Counted from the first letter of the stretch, positions 14,633-23,862 are shown. The stretch: 41,185 nt of DNA from Oscillospiraceae bacterium (GCA_015066325.1 SVOP01000005.1:1-41185); one strand, 5' to 3'. Translations and numbers: made by a program. The notes: generated by a model from the sequence alone, not told the origin.

Positions 14633-15534
14633 TTTGTTTTCAACTCCGCGGCAATTTTTTCAAGCTTTTTGAAACGTCTGCTTACTGCAGAGCGTGAAAG
14701 TTCGGGGTTCATCATTTTTCCAAGCTCGTCCAAGGAAATATCGGGGTTTTCAAGCCTTAATGAGCAAAGCTCACCTAAATCCTTTGTCATATCAGAAAGC
14801 TTGATTTTTGAAAGCACCTCTTCAATGAGAGTAACCTGCTTTAAGCCTGCTTCAATGGAACGGCTCATATTAGCCGATTCAAAATTTGAACGGCGGTTAA
14901 TCTGATTTTTTATATCTTTCATAGCACGGGTCTGCATAACCTCTAAAAAGGCATTGTTTGCACCCATTGTGCCGATATAATCTTCAATGGATTCAGCTTC
15001 TTTTGCATAAACAACATAACTATTGTTTCTTATAATCTTTTTGCAACGAAGCCCAAGGTCCCCGATAATCTGCATCAAATCCTCGCAAAGCTTTGCTTTT
15101 GTTACGCTGAATTCAATGTGATAGTCTTTCTGTGGGTCGGTAACACTTCCGCAAACAAGGAAAGCACCCCGAAGAAATGCCTTTGAACAACAATCCTCGT
15201 TTGATTGTTCAAGATTTGATAGGTTTACTCTTAAGGTGATTTCTTTACCCGTATAGCCGAAATATTCCAAGATTTTAAGGCGGTCTGCCCTTGTAGGAAT
15301 GCTTATTTTGTAGTTTCCGGCTTTTGAGCAGGTTACCTCGGGAGTAACACCTGTAAGGTCGCGGATGCTTGTGCAATAATGCTCGGCAACAGCTTGTATT
15401 TCTGTCATAAGAGATATTTCCGAAGCAGAGAAGGAGCGACCAAAAATGAGCATACCGAAAGCCTCCGCCTTTGTGCAACAGGCGGAGGGTATAAGTCCGG
15501 TTAATTCTGTTTTAACGTCGGAAGAGAATGACAT
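14629..15534 (-). CDS. whiA: DNA-binding protein WhiA
   Basis: A 301-residue WhiA. The N-terminal two thirds are the LAGLIDADG-like domain (LIFGRSFSASEISL, CCSKAFLRGAFLVCGSVTDP with the conserved FLRGAFL segment) and the C-terminal part a helix-turn-helix (ISLDELGKMMNPELSRSAVSRRFKKL). In Bacillota WhiA affects cell division and chromosome segregation; in actinomycetes it controls sporulation genes. It starts 2 bp after murB stops, with its GAGG ribosome site inside the murB end. The rapZ and yvcK genes often found just upstream of whiA are absent. Confidence 0.93.
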   Translation of the reverse strand: MSFSSDVKTELTGLIPSACCTKAEAFGMLIFGRSFSASEISLMTEIQAVAEHYCTSIRDLTGVTPEVTCSKAGNYKISIPTRADRLKILEYFGYTGKEITLRVNLSNLEQSNEDCCSKAFLRGAFLVCGSVTDPQKDYHIEFSVTKAKLCEDLMQIIGDLGLRCKKIIRNNSYVVYAKEAESIEDYIGTMGANNAFLEVMQTRAMKDIKNQINRRSNFESANMSRSIEAGLKQVTLIEEVLSKIKLSDMTKDLGELCSLRLENPDISLDELGKMMNPELSRSAVSRRFKKLEKIAAELKTK

Positions 15535-15536
15535 AA

Positions 15537-16466
15537 TTACCTCAGTATAATAACTTCCGGTTCCAATGTGACACCGGTTTCTTTTTTTACTGCTTCTTGT
15601 GTAAGGTTTATAAGGTCAAGAATATCTTTTGCGGTAGCGTTATTTTTATTAATAAGAAAGCCTGCGTGTTTATCGCTGATTTGCGCTCCGCCTAAGGATT
15701 TACCTTTGAAACCGCATTGTTCAATAAGTGCACCTGCGAAATAACCCTCAGGACGCTTAAAGGTACTGCCTGCGCTTGGGTATTCAAGAGGCTGCTTATC
15801 CTTGCGGCGAGAAAGAAAATCATTCATAGCTGCTTTGATTTCCTCTTTTGGTGCTTTTTTCATTTTGAATTTTGCAGAAATAACAATGCAATCATTTTCC
15901 TTGAAAATAGAATGACGATAGGAAAGCTTTGCTTCCTCTACGGGCATTGTTTCAAGCTCCAAATCGGGAGTAAGGTAAGTTATTTCGCTGATAACATCTT
16001 TAACTTCGCCACCATAAGCACCTGCGTTCATAAATACAGCACCGCCACAGGTTCCGGGAATACCGTAAGCAAACTCAAGACCTGAAAGGGAGTTTTCCAA
16101 TGCGAATTTGCAAAGTGTGACAACCTTTGTGCCTGCAGAGCAACAAATAATATCTTCACCCTCAAGGACAAGCTTTGTCATTTCGTCACCCATTTTAATA
16201 ACTACTTTGTCAATACCCTCATCAAGAACGAGAACATTGGTGCCGTTACCGAGAATGGTGTAAGGTGTTTCGGTTTCTTTTATAAGTTTGAGAACATCTT
16301 TTAACTGCTTTTCGTTTTTGGGCTCAATTAATAAGGGACAAGGTCCGCCAACCTTAAAGGAAATATGGTTGCAAAGCTTTTCGTCTTTATATGCCTTGCA
16401 ACCCATTTCGATGGCTGAATCGAAAAGCAAATTTATAGTTTCGTGGTTTATTTTAATCACCGTCAA
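15537..16466 (-). CDS. murB: UDP-N-acetylenolpyruvoylglucosamine reductase
   Basis: A roughly 309-residue FAD enzyme for the second committed step of peptidoglycan precursor synthesis. Visible motifs are the FAD-binding ILGNGTNVLV, GIPGTCGGAVFMNAGAYGGEV, YRHSIF, and the active-site serine stretch SAGSTFKRPEGYFAGALIE, ending with LEPEVIILR. The start is not secure: the longest reading begins with a TTG whose TTGA overlaps the stop of the glucokinase gene; a GTG at 16460 is an alternative, and no strong ribosome site is seen for either. Translation is probably coupled to the upstream gene. Confidence 0.92.
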   Translation of the reverse strand: MTVIKINHETINLLFDSAIEMGCKAYKDEKLCNHISFKVGGPCPLLIEPKNEKQLKDVLKLIKETETPYTILGNGTNVLVLDEGIDKVVIKMGDEMTKLVLEGEDIICCSAGTKVVTLCKFALENSLSGLEFAYGIPGTCGGAVFMNAGAYGGEVKDVISEITYLTPDLELETMPVEEAKLSYRHSIFKENDCIVISAKFKMKKAPKEEIKAAMNDFLSRRKDKQPLEYPSAGSTFKRPEGYFAGALIEQCGFKGKSLGGAQISDKHAGFLINKNNATAKDILDLINLTQEAVKKETGVTLEPEVIILR

Positions 16467-17410
16467 TCATCAAGTAATGCAGCACCGATGATACCTGCAT
16501 CGTTGCCTAAAGCAGCGGGGATAATAGCTGCTTGTTTTTCTGCGTAAACGCTGTAACGCTCTGTTTTTACCATATCGCGTATGGGCTTAAGAATCTTTTC
16601 GCCCTGACCGCTGATACCACCGCCTATACAAACTGCTTCAGGCTGAAGAGCGTTAATAACATTTGCAAGACCTATAGAAACATAGTAAAGGTATCTGTCA
16701 ACAACTGCTTTTGCAACTTCGTCACCCATATCGAGTGCATCAAAAATGGATTTACCGTCAACCTTGTTAAGGTCACCATTGCAGGTTTTCCAAAGAAGAC
16801 TGTCGCGGTTTCCTTCCATTGCTTCAACTGCCTGAGAAACAAGTGCAGTTGCAGAAGCATATTTTTCCCAACAGCCTTTTCTTCCGCAGTTGCAGGGAAT
16901 ACCATCTACATTAATAACCATATGACCCATTTCGCCGCCACAGAAGTTACTGCCGCGATAAATTTTTCCGTCAATGATAATACCGCTGCCAACACCTGTT
17001 CCGAGAGTTACTGCAACAAAGTTTTTAACTCCGTTACCGCAACCTGCAACTGCTTCGCCGAGAGCGGCTGCATTTGCATCGTTTTCAAGATAAACAGGTT
17101 TTCTGAATCTTTCTTCAAGCATCTGCTTTGCAGGAACATTGTGAAACTTAAGGTTGTTTGAAAATTCGATTGCACCTGTGTCCTTGTTAACGGAACCGGG
17201 AGTACCGATACCAACACAAACAACATCATCATAAGAAATGCCTGCATCTGCAATAGCTAAGTCTGCAGCTTCCTTAATGGAGTCAAAAATTTCTTCAGCA
17301 GGACGGGGGGCATTGGTTTTTACCTTGCCTCTGCCTATAATTTTATAATTTTCATCAATAACACCTACTGCGATATTTGTACCGCCGAGGTCAACACCAA
17401 TTCTGAACAT
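16463..17410 (-). CDS. ROK-family glucokinase
   Basis: A 315-residue sugar kinase of the ROK family, most similar in layout to Gram-positive glucokinases that make glucose 6-phosphate. The ATP-binding DLGGTN is at 7-12, the catalytic ENDANAAALGEA has D111, GTGVGSG lies at about 137-143, and zinc ligands are H163 with C173, C175 and C180 (CNCGRKGC). I start at the ATG at 17410 because AAGGAGA precedes it; a longer reading to 17503 would overlap hprK and lacks support. Its placement right after hprK links sugar phosphorylation with the carbon-catabolite sensor. Substrate could also be N-acetylmannosamine or another hexose. Confidence 0.9.
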   Translation of the reverse strand: MFRIGVDLGGTNIAVGVIDENYKIIGRGKVKTNAPRPAEEIFDSIKEAADLAIADAGISYDDVVCVGIGTPGSVNKDTGAIEFSNNLKFHNVPAKQMLEERFRKPVYLENDANAAALGEAVAGCGNGVKNFVAVTLGTGVGSGIIIDGKIYRGSNFCGGEMGHMVINVDGIPCNCGRKGCWEKYASATALVSQAVEAMEGNRDSLLWKTCNGDLNKVDGKSIFDALDMGDEVAKAVVDRYLYYVSIGLANVINALQPEAVCIGGGISGQGEKILKPIRDMVKTERYSVYAEKQAAIIPAALGNDAGIIGAALLDD

Positions 17411-17450
17411 AATTATATCTCCTTTTATGTAATTCTGTTTATTTTTTGCG

Positions 17451-18377
17451 TTATTCTTCCATACCAAGCTGTTGCATAAGCTCTCTTGCCGCATTATAGC
17501 CAAGCTTTTTCTGACGGTTATTCATAGCGGCAATTTCAATTATGATTGCAAGGTTACGTCCGGGTTTGACGGGAACGGTTGTTGTGGGGACTTTAATTCC
17601 GAGAATGGACATATATTCATCATCAAGACCAAGCCGGTCATAAGCCTTCTCAGAATCCCAATGCTCAAGCTGAATAACCATATCGATTTTTTCTGTAAGC
17701 TTAACTGCACCAACACCGAATATGTTACGGGCATTTACTATACCGATACCGCGAAGCTCCATAAAGTGACGTATGTTGTCAGGGGAGGAGCCAACAAGTG
17801 TTTTCGAAGAAACCTTTTTGATTTCAACAGCATCGTCTGCAATAAGGCGGTGACCACATTTTATAAGCTCAACTGCAGTTTCACTTTTACCAACACCGCT
17901 GTCACCTAAAATGAGAATACCTTCACCATAAACCTCGACCATAACGCCGTGGCGTGTTATACGCTCCGCAAGCTCAGTTCCTAAATATGAAATTAAAGTT
18001 GCGGTAATCTGCGATGTGATTTCCGCAGTTCTTAAAAGAGGAACTTCATATTTCTTTGCAAGCTCAAGCATCACATCGGGATAATCAATATTACGGGTAA
18101 TTATTGCAGCAGGGGGCTTGAGAGAAAAGAAAAGCTCAAGGCGTTCCTTTTGAGTCTGCTCATCAAGCTCTTCAAGATAACTCATTTCTGCAAGACCGAT
18201 AAACTCAACTCGTTCAGGGTCAAAATATTTTTCATACCCTGCAAAAAGAAGTCCGGGTCTGTTAACATCCTGAGAGCGAATAACAAGCTCCGAATCGGGT
18301 TTATCGGGCATATATATTGTTTCAAAAGAATGGGTTTTAATAACCTTTCTGAGAGGGACGGAATATTTACTGCTCAA
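17451..18377 (-). CDS. hprK: HPr kinase/phosphorylase
   Basis: A 308-residue bifunctional enzyme that phosphorylates and dephosphorylates Ser46 of HPr, the switch for CcpA-dependent carbon catabolite repression. The Walker A GDSGVGKS is at 158-165, H143 and D181/D182 fit the catalytic positions, and the family signature MELRGIGIVNARNIFG is present. The start is TTG at 18377, 7 nt after AAGGAGG; the apparent ATG at 18401 lies upstream of that ribosome site and is rejected. It heads an operon with glucokinase, murB, whiA and a pseudouridine synthase. Confidence 0.94.
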   Translation of the reverse strand: MSSKYSVPLRKVIKTHSFETIYMPDKPDSELVIRSQDVNRPGLLFAGYEKYFDPERVEFIGLAEMSYLEELDEQTQKERLELFFSLKPPAAIITRNIDYPDVMLELAKKYEVPLLRTAEITSQITATLISYLGTELAERITRHGVMVEVYGEGILILGDSGVGKSETAVELIKCGHRLIADDAVEIKKVSSKTLVGSSPDNIRHFMELRGIGIVNARNIFGVGAVKLTEKIDMVIQLEHWDSEKAYDRLGLDDEYMSILGIKVPTTTVPVKPGRNLAIIIEIAAMNNRQKKLGYNAARELMQQLGMEE

Positions 18378-18409
18378 AACAACTCCTCCTTTATTATACA
18401 ATTAAAAAC

Positions 18410-18438
18410 ATTATAATATAAAAAATGTGATATGCCAA
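18410..18438 (-). promoter_or_regulatory. Promoter of the hprK operon
   Basis: On the minus strand TTGGCA (18438-18433), 17-bp spacer, TATAAT (18415-18410). It is divergent from the ileS promoter, about 50 bp away. Confidence 0.8.
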
Positions 18439-18491
18439 TAGGATTTTCGAAAAAAAATAAAGTATTGCGAAGCTGGTATCTAAAAAAACAC

Positions 18492-18520
18492 TTGCAATAT
18501 TTGGTTTTTCGTGTTATCAT
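18492..18520 (+). promoter_or_regulatory. Promoter of the ileS T-box transcript
   Basis: TTGCAA (18492-18497), 17-bp spacer, TATCAT (18515-18520). Confidence 0.75.
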
Positions 18521-18527
18521 ACCTTCT

Positions 18528-18760
18528 GTATGAAAAGGCATTGACGGAGACAGTAGCTCTTTTGCTGAAAAAAGCGAGTCGGGGATGGTGTAAGCCCGAT
18601 AGGATGCAGAGATGTCGAATATCACTCCCGAGCTGAGAGCTGAAATTTTCAGTAGGTTTCTCCGGTGGTCCACCGTTAAGGGACGGCGTATGACGGTGCG
18701 CTTAATATAGGTGGTTGCAAAGTATATCTTTGTCCTGTATTACAGGGCGAAGACTTTTTT
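18528..18760 (+). promoter_or_regulatory. T-box leader riboswitch for ileS (isoleucine specifier)
   Basis: About 230 nt of structured leader precede ileS. A specifier-loop candidate GAAT-ATC-AC puts the Ile codon ATC at 18621-18623. The T-box core is AGGTGGTTGCAAAG (18709-18722), which keeps the TGGT able to pair with the ACCA end of uncharged tRNA but departs from the usual TGGTACCGCG. A following hairpin and T run form the terminator. No coding region fits here. Confidence 0.85.
18728..18760 (+). terminator. T-box associated terminator of ileS
   Basis: CTTTGTCCTG pairs with CAGGGCGAAG (10 bp with G-U pairs) around TATTA, followed by ACTTTTTT. The 5' strand also overlaps the antiterminator region. 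Confidence 0.85.
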
Positions 18761-18799
18761 ATTAATAAACATTTATTTTATATATTGGAGGTAAAGTCA

Positions 18800-21700
18800 A
18801 TGTATGATCCAATTTCCCCCAACGTGAATTTCGTTGAGCAGGAAAAGAAGATTGAGGAGTTCTGGAGAGAACATAAAATCTTCGAAAAGAGCATCGAGGA
18901 CAGAAAAGACGGAACACCCTATGTTTTCTATGATGGTCCCCCTACTGCTAACGGAAAACCCCATATCGGTCACGTTCTTACCCGTGTTATTAAAGATATG
19001 ATTCCCCGTTACCGCACAATGAAAGGCTGTATGGTTCCCAGAAAAGCAGGTTGGGATACTCACGGTCTTCCCGTTGAGCTTGAGGTTGAAAAAATGCTTG
19101 GCCTTGACGGCAAAGAGCAGATTGAAGAATATGGTCTTGAGCCCTTTATCGGTCACTGTAAAGAAAGTGTTTGGAAATACAAAGGTATGTGGGAGGATTT
19201 CTCACGTACAGTTGGTTTCTGGGCTGATATGGATGACCCTTATGTAACATACCATAATGAATTCATTGAATCAGAGTGGTGGGCACTTAAGCAGATTTAT
19301 GAGAAAAATCTTCTCTATAAGGGCTTCAAAATCGTTCCTTATTGCCCCCGTTGCGGAACACCTCTTTCTTCTCACGAGGTTGCTCAGGGCTATAAAACCG
19401 TTAAAGAGCGTTCAGCAGTTGTTCGTTTCAAGGTAGTTGGTGAGGATGCATATTTCCTTGCTTGGACAACAACTCCCTGGACTCTTCCCTCAAACGTTGC
19501 TCTTTGCGTGAACCCCAACGATGTTTATGTAAAGGTTAAAGCAGCAGACGGCTTCACATATTATATGGCGGAAGCACTTCTTGACAAGGTTCTCGGCAAG
19601 CTTGCAACAGAAGACGCACCTGCTTATGAAATTCTTGAAACCTACAAGGGTATTGACCTTGAAGGCAAGGAATATCAGCCCCTCTTTGATTATGTTAAAC
19701 CTATCTGCGACAAGCAGAATAAAAAAGGCTTCTTTATTACTGCGGATACTTATGTAACAATGACAGACGGTACTGGTATCGTTCACATTGCTCCCGCATT
19801 CGGTGAAGATGACGCTAAGGTTGGCAGAAGATATGACCTTCCCTTTGTTCAGCTCGTTGACGGCAAGGGTGAAATGGCAGAGCCTACACCTTACGCAGGT
19901 ACATTCGTTAAGGATGCAGATAAATTAGTTCTTATTGACCTTGAAAAAGCAGGACTTCTTTTCGATGCTCCCAAATTCGAGCACGAATATCCTCACTGCT
20001 GGAGATGTAACACACCTCTCATTTACTACGCAAGAGAGTCCTGGTTCATTAAGATGACAGAGGTTAAGGACGACCTTATCAGAAATAACAATACAATTAA
20101 CTGGATTCCCGAAAGCATTGGTAAAGGTCGTTTCGGCGACTGGCTTCAGAATGTTCAGGACTGGGGTATTTCCCGTAACAGATATTGGGGCACACCTCTC
20201 AACATCTGGGAATGTGAATGCGGTTGCCGTCATTCTATCGGTTCAATTGAAGAGCTTAAATCAATGAGTGATAACTGTCCCGAGGATATTGAGCTTCACA
20301 GACCCTTCATCGATGCAGTTACAATTAAATGTCCCGATTGCGGTAAGGAAATGAAGCGTGTTCCTGAGGTTATTGACTGCTGGTTTGACTCAGGTGCAAT
20401 GCCCTTTGCTCAGCATCACTACCCCTTTGAGAATAAAGAGCTTTTCGAGGCTCAGTTCCCTGCAGACTTTATTTCCGAAGCTGTTGACCAGACTCGTGGT
20501 TGGTTTTATTCTCTTCTTGCTATTTCAACTCTCATTTTCAACAAAGCACCTTATAAGAACGTTATCGTTTTAGGTCACGTTCAGGACGAAAACGGTCAGA
20601 AAATGAGTAAATCCAAGGGCAACGCAGTTGATCCCTTTGATGCACTTCAGAGCTACGGTGCAGATGCTATCCGTTGGTATTTCTATACTAACTCTGCCCC
20701 CTGGCTTCCTAACCGTTTCCACGGTAAAGCAGTTGTTGAGGGTCAGCGTAAATTTATGAGCACTCTCTGGAATACTTATTCATTCTATGTGCTCTATGCT
20801 AATATCGATAAATTTGACCCCACAAAATATAACATTGATGATTGCAAGCTTTCTGTAATGGATAAATGGCTTCTTTCAAAGCTCAACTCAATGGTTAAAA
20901 CAGTTGATACTAACCTTGCTAATTATCGCATTCCCGAGGCTGCAAAGGCACTTCAGGAATTTACCGATGAAATGAGTAACTGGTACGTTCGCCGTGGCAG
21001 AGAGCGTTATTGGGTTCAGGGTATAACAGAGGATAAAACTGCTGCTTATATGACCCTTTACACCGCTCTTGTTACAACTGCGAAAACTGCCGCTCCCATG
21101 ATTCCTTTTATGGCAGAAGCAATTTACAGAAACCTTGTTTGCAATGTTGATAAATCTGCTCCTGAAAGCGTACACCTTTGCGAATTCCCTGAGGTTCAGG
21201 AAAATCTCATTGATGCAGAGCTTGAAAAGAATATGGATGAGGTTGTTAACATTGTTGTTCTCGGCAGAGCTGCAAGAAACGGCTCAAACATCAAAAACCG
21301 TCAGCCTCTTAACACAATGTATGTTCAGAGCGATAAAAAGGTAGAGGGCTACTTTACTGATATTATTCGTGATGAGCTTAATGTTAAGAATGTTGACTTC
21401 GTTGATGATGCATCAGGCTTCGTTTCATACATCTTCAAGCCCCAGCTCAAAACTCTTGGTCCGAAATACGGTAAGCAGTTAGGCGAAATCAGAGCAGCAA
21501 TGGCTGAGCTTGATTCTTCCGCAAAAGCAACACTTGATGCAGAGGGTAAGCTTGTTCTTAACCTTGCAGGCGGCGATGTTGAACTTACACCCGATGATAT
21601 TCTTCTTGAAACAAAGCAGAAAGAGGGCGTGTTCACAGTTTCCGACAGAGGTGTTACTGTTGCTCTTGACACAGAGCTTACTGCTGAGCTTATTGAAGAA

Positions 21701-21943
21701 GGCTTTGTAAAAGAGCTTATCAGTAAGATTCAGACAATGAGAAAAGATTCTGACTTTAATGTTATGGACAGAATCAACGTTACTCTCTCAGGTAATGCAA
21801 AGCTTTTTGAAATTGCTAAAGCTAATGAAGAAACAATTTCTACAGTTGTTCTTTCCGATTCTATTACCGATAGCGATGGTGCAAACGGAAAAGAATGGGA
21901 TATCAATGGCGAAAAGGTAACAATTACTGTAGCAAAAGTATAA
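18800..21943 (+). CDS. ileS: Isoleucyl-tRNA synthetase, type 2 (eukaryote-like)
   Basis: A 1047-residue class I synthetase. The HIGH motif is intact at 55-58 (NGKPHIGH) and KMSKS at 601-605. It contains the CP1 editing insertion and several CxxC pairs (CPRCGT, CWRCNT, CPDCGK). The length above 1000 and motifs such as RKAGWDTHGLPVE and YGLEPFIGHCKESVW point to the type 2 branch related to eukaryotic enzymes rather than the shorter (about 930-residue) bacterial type with a C-terminal zinc finger. Type 2 enzymes are known to be less sensitive to mupirocin. The start is the ATG 7 nt after TTGGAGG; an in-frame TTG at 18785 lies inside that ribosome site. Controlled by the T-box leader. Confidence 0.96.
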   Translation: MYDPISPNVNFVEQEKKIEEFWREHKIFEKSIEDRKDGTPYVFYDGPPTANGKPHIGHVLTRVIKDMIPRYRTMKGCMVPRKAGWDTHGLPVELEVEKMLGLDGKEQIEEYGLEPFIGHCKESVWKYKGMWEDFSRTVGFWADMDDPYVTYHNEFIESEWWALKQIYEKNLLYKGFKIVPYCPRCGTPLSSHEVAQGYKTVKERSAVVRFKVVGEDAYFLAWTTTPWTLPSNVALCVNPNDVYVKVKAADGFTYYMAEALLDKVLGKLATEDAPAYEILETYKGIDLEGKEYQPLFDYVKPICDKQNKKGFFITADTYVTMTDGTGIVHIAPAFGEDDAKVGRRYDLPFVQLVDGKGEMAEPTPYAGTFVKDADKLVLIDLEKAGLLFDAPKFEHEYPHCWRCNTPLIYYARESWFIKMTEVKDDLIRNNNTINWIPESIGKGRFGDWLQNVQDWGISRNRYWGTPLNIWECECGCRHSIGSIEELKSMSDNCPEDIELHRPFIDAVTIKCPDCGKEMKRVPEVIDCWFDSGAMPFAQHHYPFENKELFEAQFPADFISEAVDQTRGWFYSLLAISTLIFNKAPYKNVIVLGHVQDENGQKMSKSKGNAVDPFDALQSYGADAIRWYFYTNSAPWLPNRFHGKAVVEGQRKFMSTLWNTYSFYVLYANIDKFDPTKYNIDDCKLSVMDKWLLSKLNSMVKTVDTNLANYRIPEAAKALQEFTDEMSNWYVRRGRERYWVQGITEDKTAAYMTLYTALVTTAKTAAPMIPFMAEAIYRNLVCNVDKSAPESVHLCEFPEVQENLIDAELEKNMDEVVNIVVLGRAARNGSNIKNRQPLNTMYVQSDKKVEGYFTDIIRDELNVKNVDFVDDASGFVSYIFKPQLKTLGPKYGKQLGEIRAAMAELDSSAKATLDAEGKLVLNLAGGDVELTPDDILLETKQKEGVFTVSDRGVTVALDTELTAELIEEGFVKELISKIQTMRKDSDFNVMDRINVTLSGNAKLFEIAKANEETISTVVLSDSITDSDGANGKEWDINGEKVTITVAKV

Positions 21944-21952
21944 AATTATGTA

Positions 21953-22000
21953 TAATCCTCGGATTTATTTCAAAAAATAAATCCGAGGATTATTATTTTT
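21953..22000 (+). terminator. Strong terminator between ileS and glmS
   Basis: A perfect 18-bp stem (21953-21970 with 21975-21992) with a CAAA loop, followed by TTATTTTTTAG. The T run ends immediately before the glmS ribosome site. Confidence 0.92.
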
Positions 22001-22015
22001 TAGGAGAATCTGGTT

Positions 22016-23845
22016 ATGTGCGGAATTATCGGTAAGGTTGGGGCGGGGAATGTTTTTCCCGAGCTTATAAATGGTCTTAAAAATCTTGAATATCGTGGGT
22101 ATGATTCCGCAGGAGTGGCAGGGGTTATTGATAATAAAATCCTTCGTTTCAGGCAAGAGGGAAGAATATCAAATTTAGAAACAGAAATTCAAAAAGCAAA
22201 ACCTGAAAGTTTTATAGGAATAGGGCATACACGATGGGCAACTCACGGCAGTCCAACTAAAGAAAATGCTCACCCTCACATGAGTAATGACGGTAAATTT
22301 GCCCTTGTTCACAACGGCATAATTGAGAATGCAGAAGAACTGAAAAAAAGCTTTTTAGATGGAAAAATCAAGCTTGCTTCGCAGACCGATACAGAAATTG
22401 TTGTTCAGTTAATGGAGCTTTTTTATAATGGGGATGTTATATCAGCCATAAGCGAAACCTGTAAAGCCTTAACAGGTAGCTTTGCTTTTGGTATTCTTTG
22501 CGAGGATACCCCAAACACCCTTTATGCAGTGGGGCAGAGCAGCCCGCTTCTGATTGTGAAAAGCAAAACGGGACACTTTATTGCATCGGATTTTTGTGCA
22601 GTAGGGGAAGAGGCAGAAGCGGTTTACAGACTTACTGATGGTGAAATCTGTGCTTTAACGGAAAATGATATTAAATTCTTTAACCCATCGGGAAAATCAA
22701 TTGAAAAATATCCCGAAAAAGCGGAGTTTTCTTGTTCTGCTTTTGATAAAGGAGAATATGACCACTTTATGCTAAAAGAAATTTTTGAGCAACCCAAAGC
22801 AGTGGAAGATACAATAAAATCTTTCTTGAAAGAAAATGAAATTGTTTTTCCGAACGTGAAATTATACGATAATTACATTAAAGAAAAATTAGATAAAATT
22901 ATCATTGTTGCCTGCGGTTCGGCATACCACGCAGGGCTTTCGGGAAAAGGTATTTTAGAAAAGCTTTGCAAAATTCCTTGCTCTGTTGAAATTGCTTCAG
23001 AGTTCAGGTATGGTGAGACCTTTATAAATGAAAATACACTCGGGATTTTCATAAGCCAGAGCGGTGAAACTGCTGATACTCTTGCCGCATTACGCCTTGC
23101 AAAAAAGAAGGGTGCGAAAATTCTTTCCATTGTTAATGTAACAGGTAGCGCAATAGCGGAAGAAAGCGAAAATGTTATTTATACAAAAGCAGGTCGTGAG
23201 ATAGCAGTTGCCACAACAAAGGCTTATAGCGCACAGCTTGTTTCCCTTTATGCCCTTGCACTTTATATGGGTAAAATCAAGGGCAGTATTGAAGAAGAAA
23301 AATACAAAAATCTTATTAAGGAATTTAAGATATTACCCGAGAAAATTGAAAAAACTATCAAGACTTTTACACCTGAAATGGAAGAATTAGCAAATAAGAT
23401 TTATAAGAAAAAAGCCATTTTCTTTATTGGTCGATTAAATGATTTTGCTACCGCTGCCGAGGGTTCTTTGAAAATGAAAGAAATAAGCTATATCAATTCG
23501 CAAAGCTACCCTGCAGGAGAGCTTAAGCACGGTACAATTTCATTGATTGAAGATGGTACAATTGTTGTTGCGGTAGCAGGAAAAAGCAAGGTGTTTTCTA
23601 AAACCGCAAGTAACGTTTCTGAGGTTCAGGCAAGGGGAGCAGACGTTATTTTAATAACTGATGAAAGCGAAAAGGATTGCAAGGTTACTGCGGAATTTAC
23701 TGTTACAGTACCCGAAACTCTAAAAGAATTTCAAAATTCACTTTTAGTTTTACCGTTACAGCTTTTAAGCTACTACACCGCTAAAAATTTGGGTTGTGAT
23801 ATAGACAGACCCAAAAATCTCGCGAAAAGTGTGACGGTGGAGTAA
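22016..23845 (+). CDS. glmS: Glutamine--fructose-6-phosphate aminotransferase (isomerising)
   Basis: A 609-residue enzyme making glucosamine 6-phosphate from fructose 6-phosphate and glutamine, the entry to amino sugar and cell-wall synthesis. The N-terminal glutaminase has the nucleophile C2 (MCGIIG) and YRGYDSAG; two SIS domains follow (VACGSAYHAGLSG, FISQSGETADT, IFFIGRLNDFATAAEGSLKMKE); the C-terminus DRPKNLAKSVTVE is the family signature. The start follows TAGGAGAA. There is no room for the glmS ribozyme common in Bacillota, as only 72 bp lie between ileS and glmS and most of them form a terminator. No separate promoter is visible. Confidence 0.97.
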   Translation: MCGIIGKVGAGNVFPELINGLKNLEYRGYDSAGVAGVIDNKILRFRQEGRISNLETEIQKAKPESFIGIGHTRWATHGSPTKENAHPHMSNDGKFALVHNGIIENAEELKKSFLDGKIKLASQTDTEIVVQLMELFYNGDVISAISETCKALTGSFAFGILCEDTPNTLYAVGQSSPLLIVKSKTGHFIASDFCAVGEEAEAVYRLTDGEICALTENDIKFFNPSGKSIEKYPEKAEFSCSAFDKGEYDHFMLKEIFEQPKAVEDTIKSFLKENEIVFPNVKLYDNYIKEKLDKIIIVACGSAYHAGLSGKGILEKLCKIPCSVEIASEFRYGETFINENTLGIFISQSGETADTLAALRLAKKKGAKILSIVNVTGSAIAEESENVIYTKAGREIAVATTKAYSAQLVSLYALALYMGKIKGSIEEEKYKNLIKEFKILPEKIEKTIKTFTPEMEELANKIYKKKAIFFIGRLNDFATAAEGSLKMKEISYINSQSYPAGELKHGTISLIEDGTIVVAVAGKSKVFSKTASNVSEVQARGADVILITDESEKDCKVTAEFTVTVPETLKEFQNSLLVLPLQLLSYYTAKNLGCDIDRPKNLAKSVTVE

Positions 23846-23846
23846 C

Positions 23847-23861
23847 CTTACAAAATCTTAA
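23847..23861 (+). promoter_or_regulatory. Candidate response-regulator operator upstream of the two-component genes
   Basis: CTTACAAAATCTTAA, two CTTA half-sites spaced 10 bp apart, lies 1 bp before the -35 box of the response regulator gene. The same sequence with one change occurs before the ABC transporter genes at 25504. Direct repeats with a 10-11 bp step are typical for OmpR/PhoB-type regulators such as the one encoded here. Confidence 0.6.
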
Positions 23862-23862
23862 T

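Noticed and set aside
16532-17161. Long plus-strand frame opposite the glucokinase gene (209 codons)
   Set aside because: Antisense shadow of a clearly identified kinase, with atypical composition.
18378-18401. ATG at 18401 as hprK start
   Set aside because: The AAGGAGG ribosome site lies downstream of it and points to the TTG at 18377.
21944-22015. glmS ribozyme upstream of glmS
   Set aside because: The gap is only 72 bp and is filled by a terminator hairpin; the ribozyme needs well over 100 nt.
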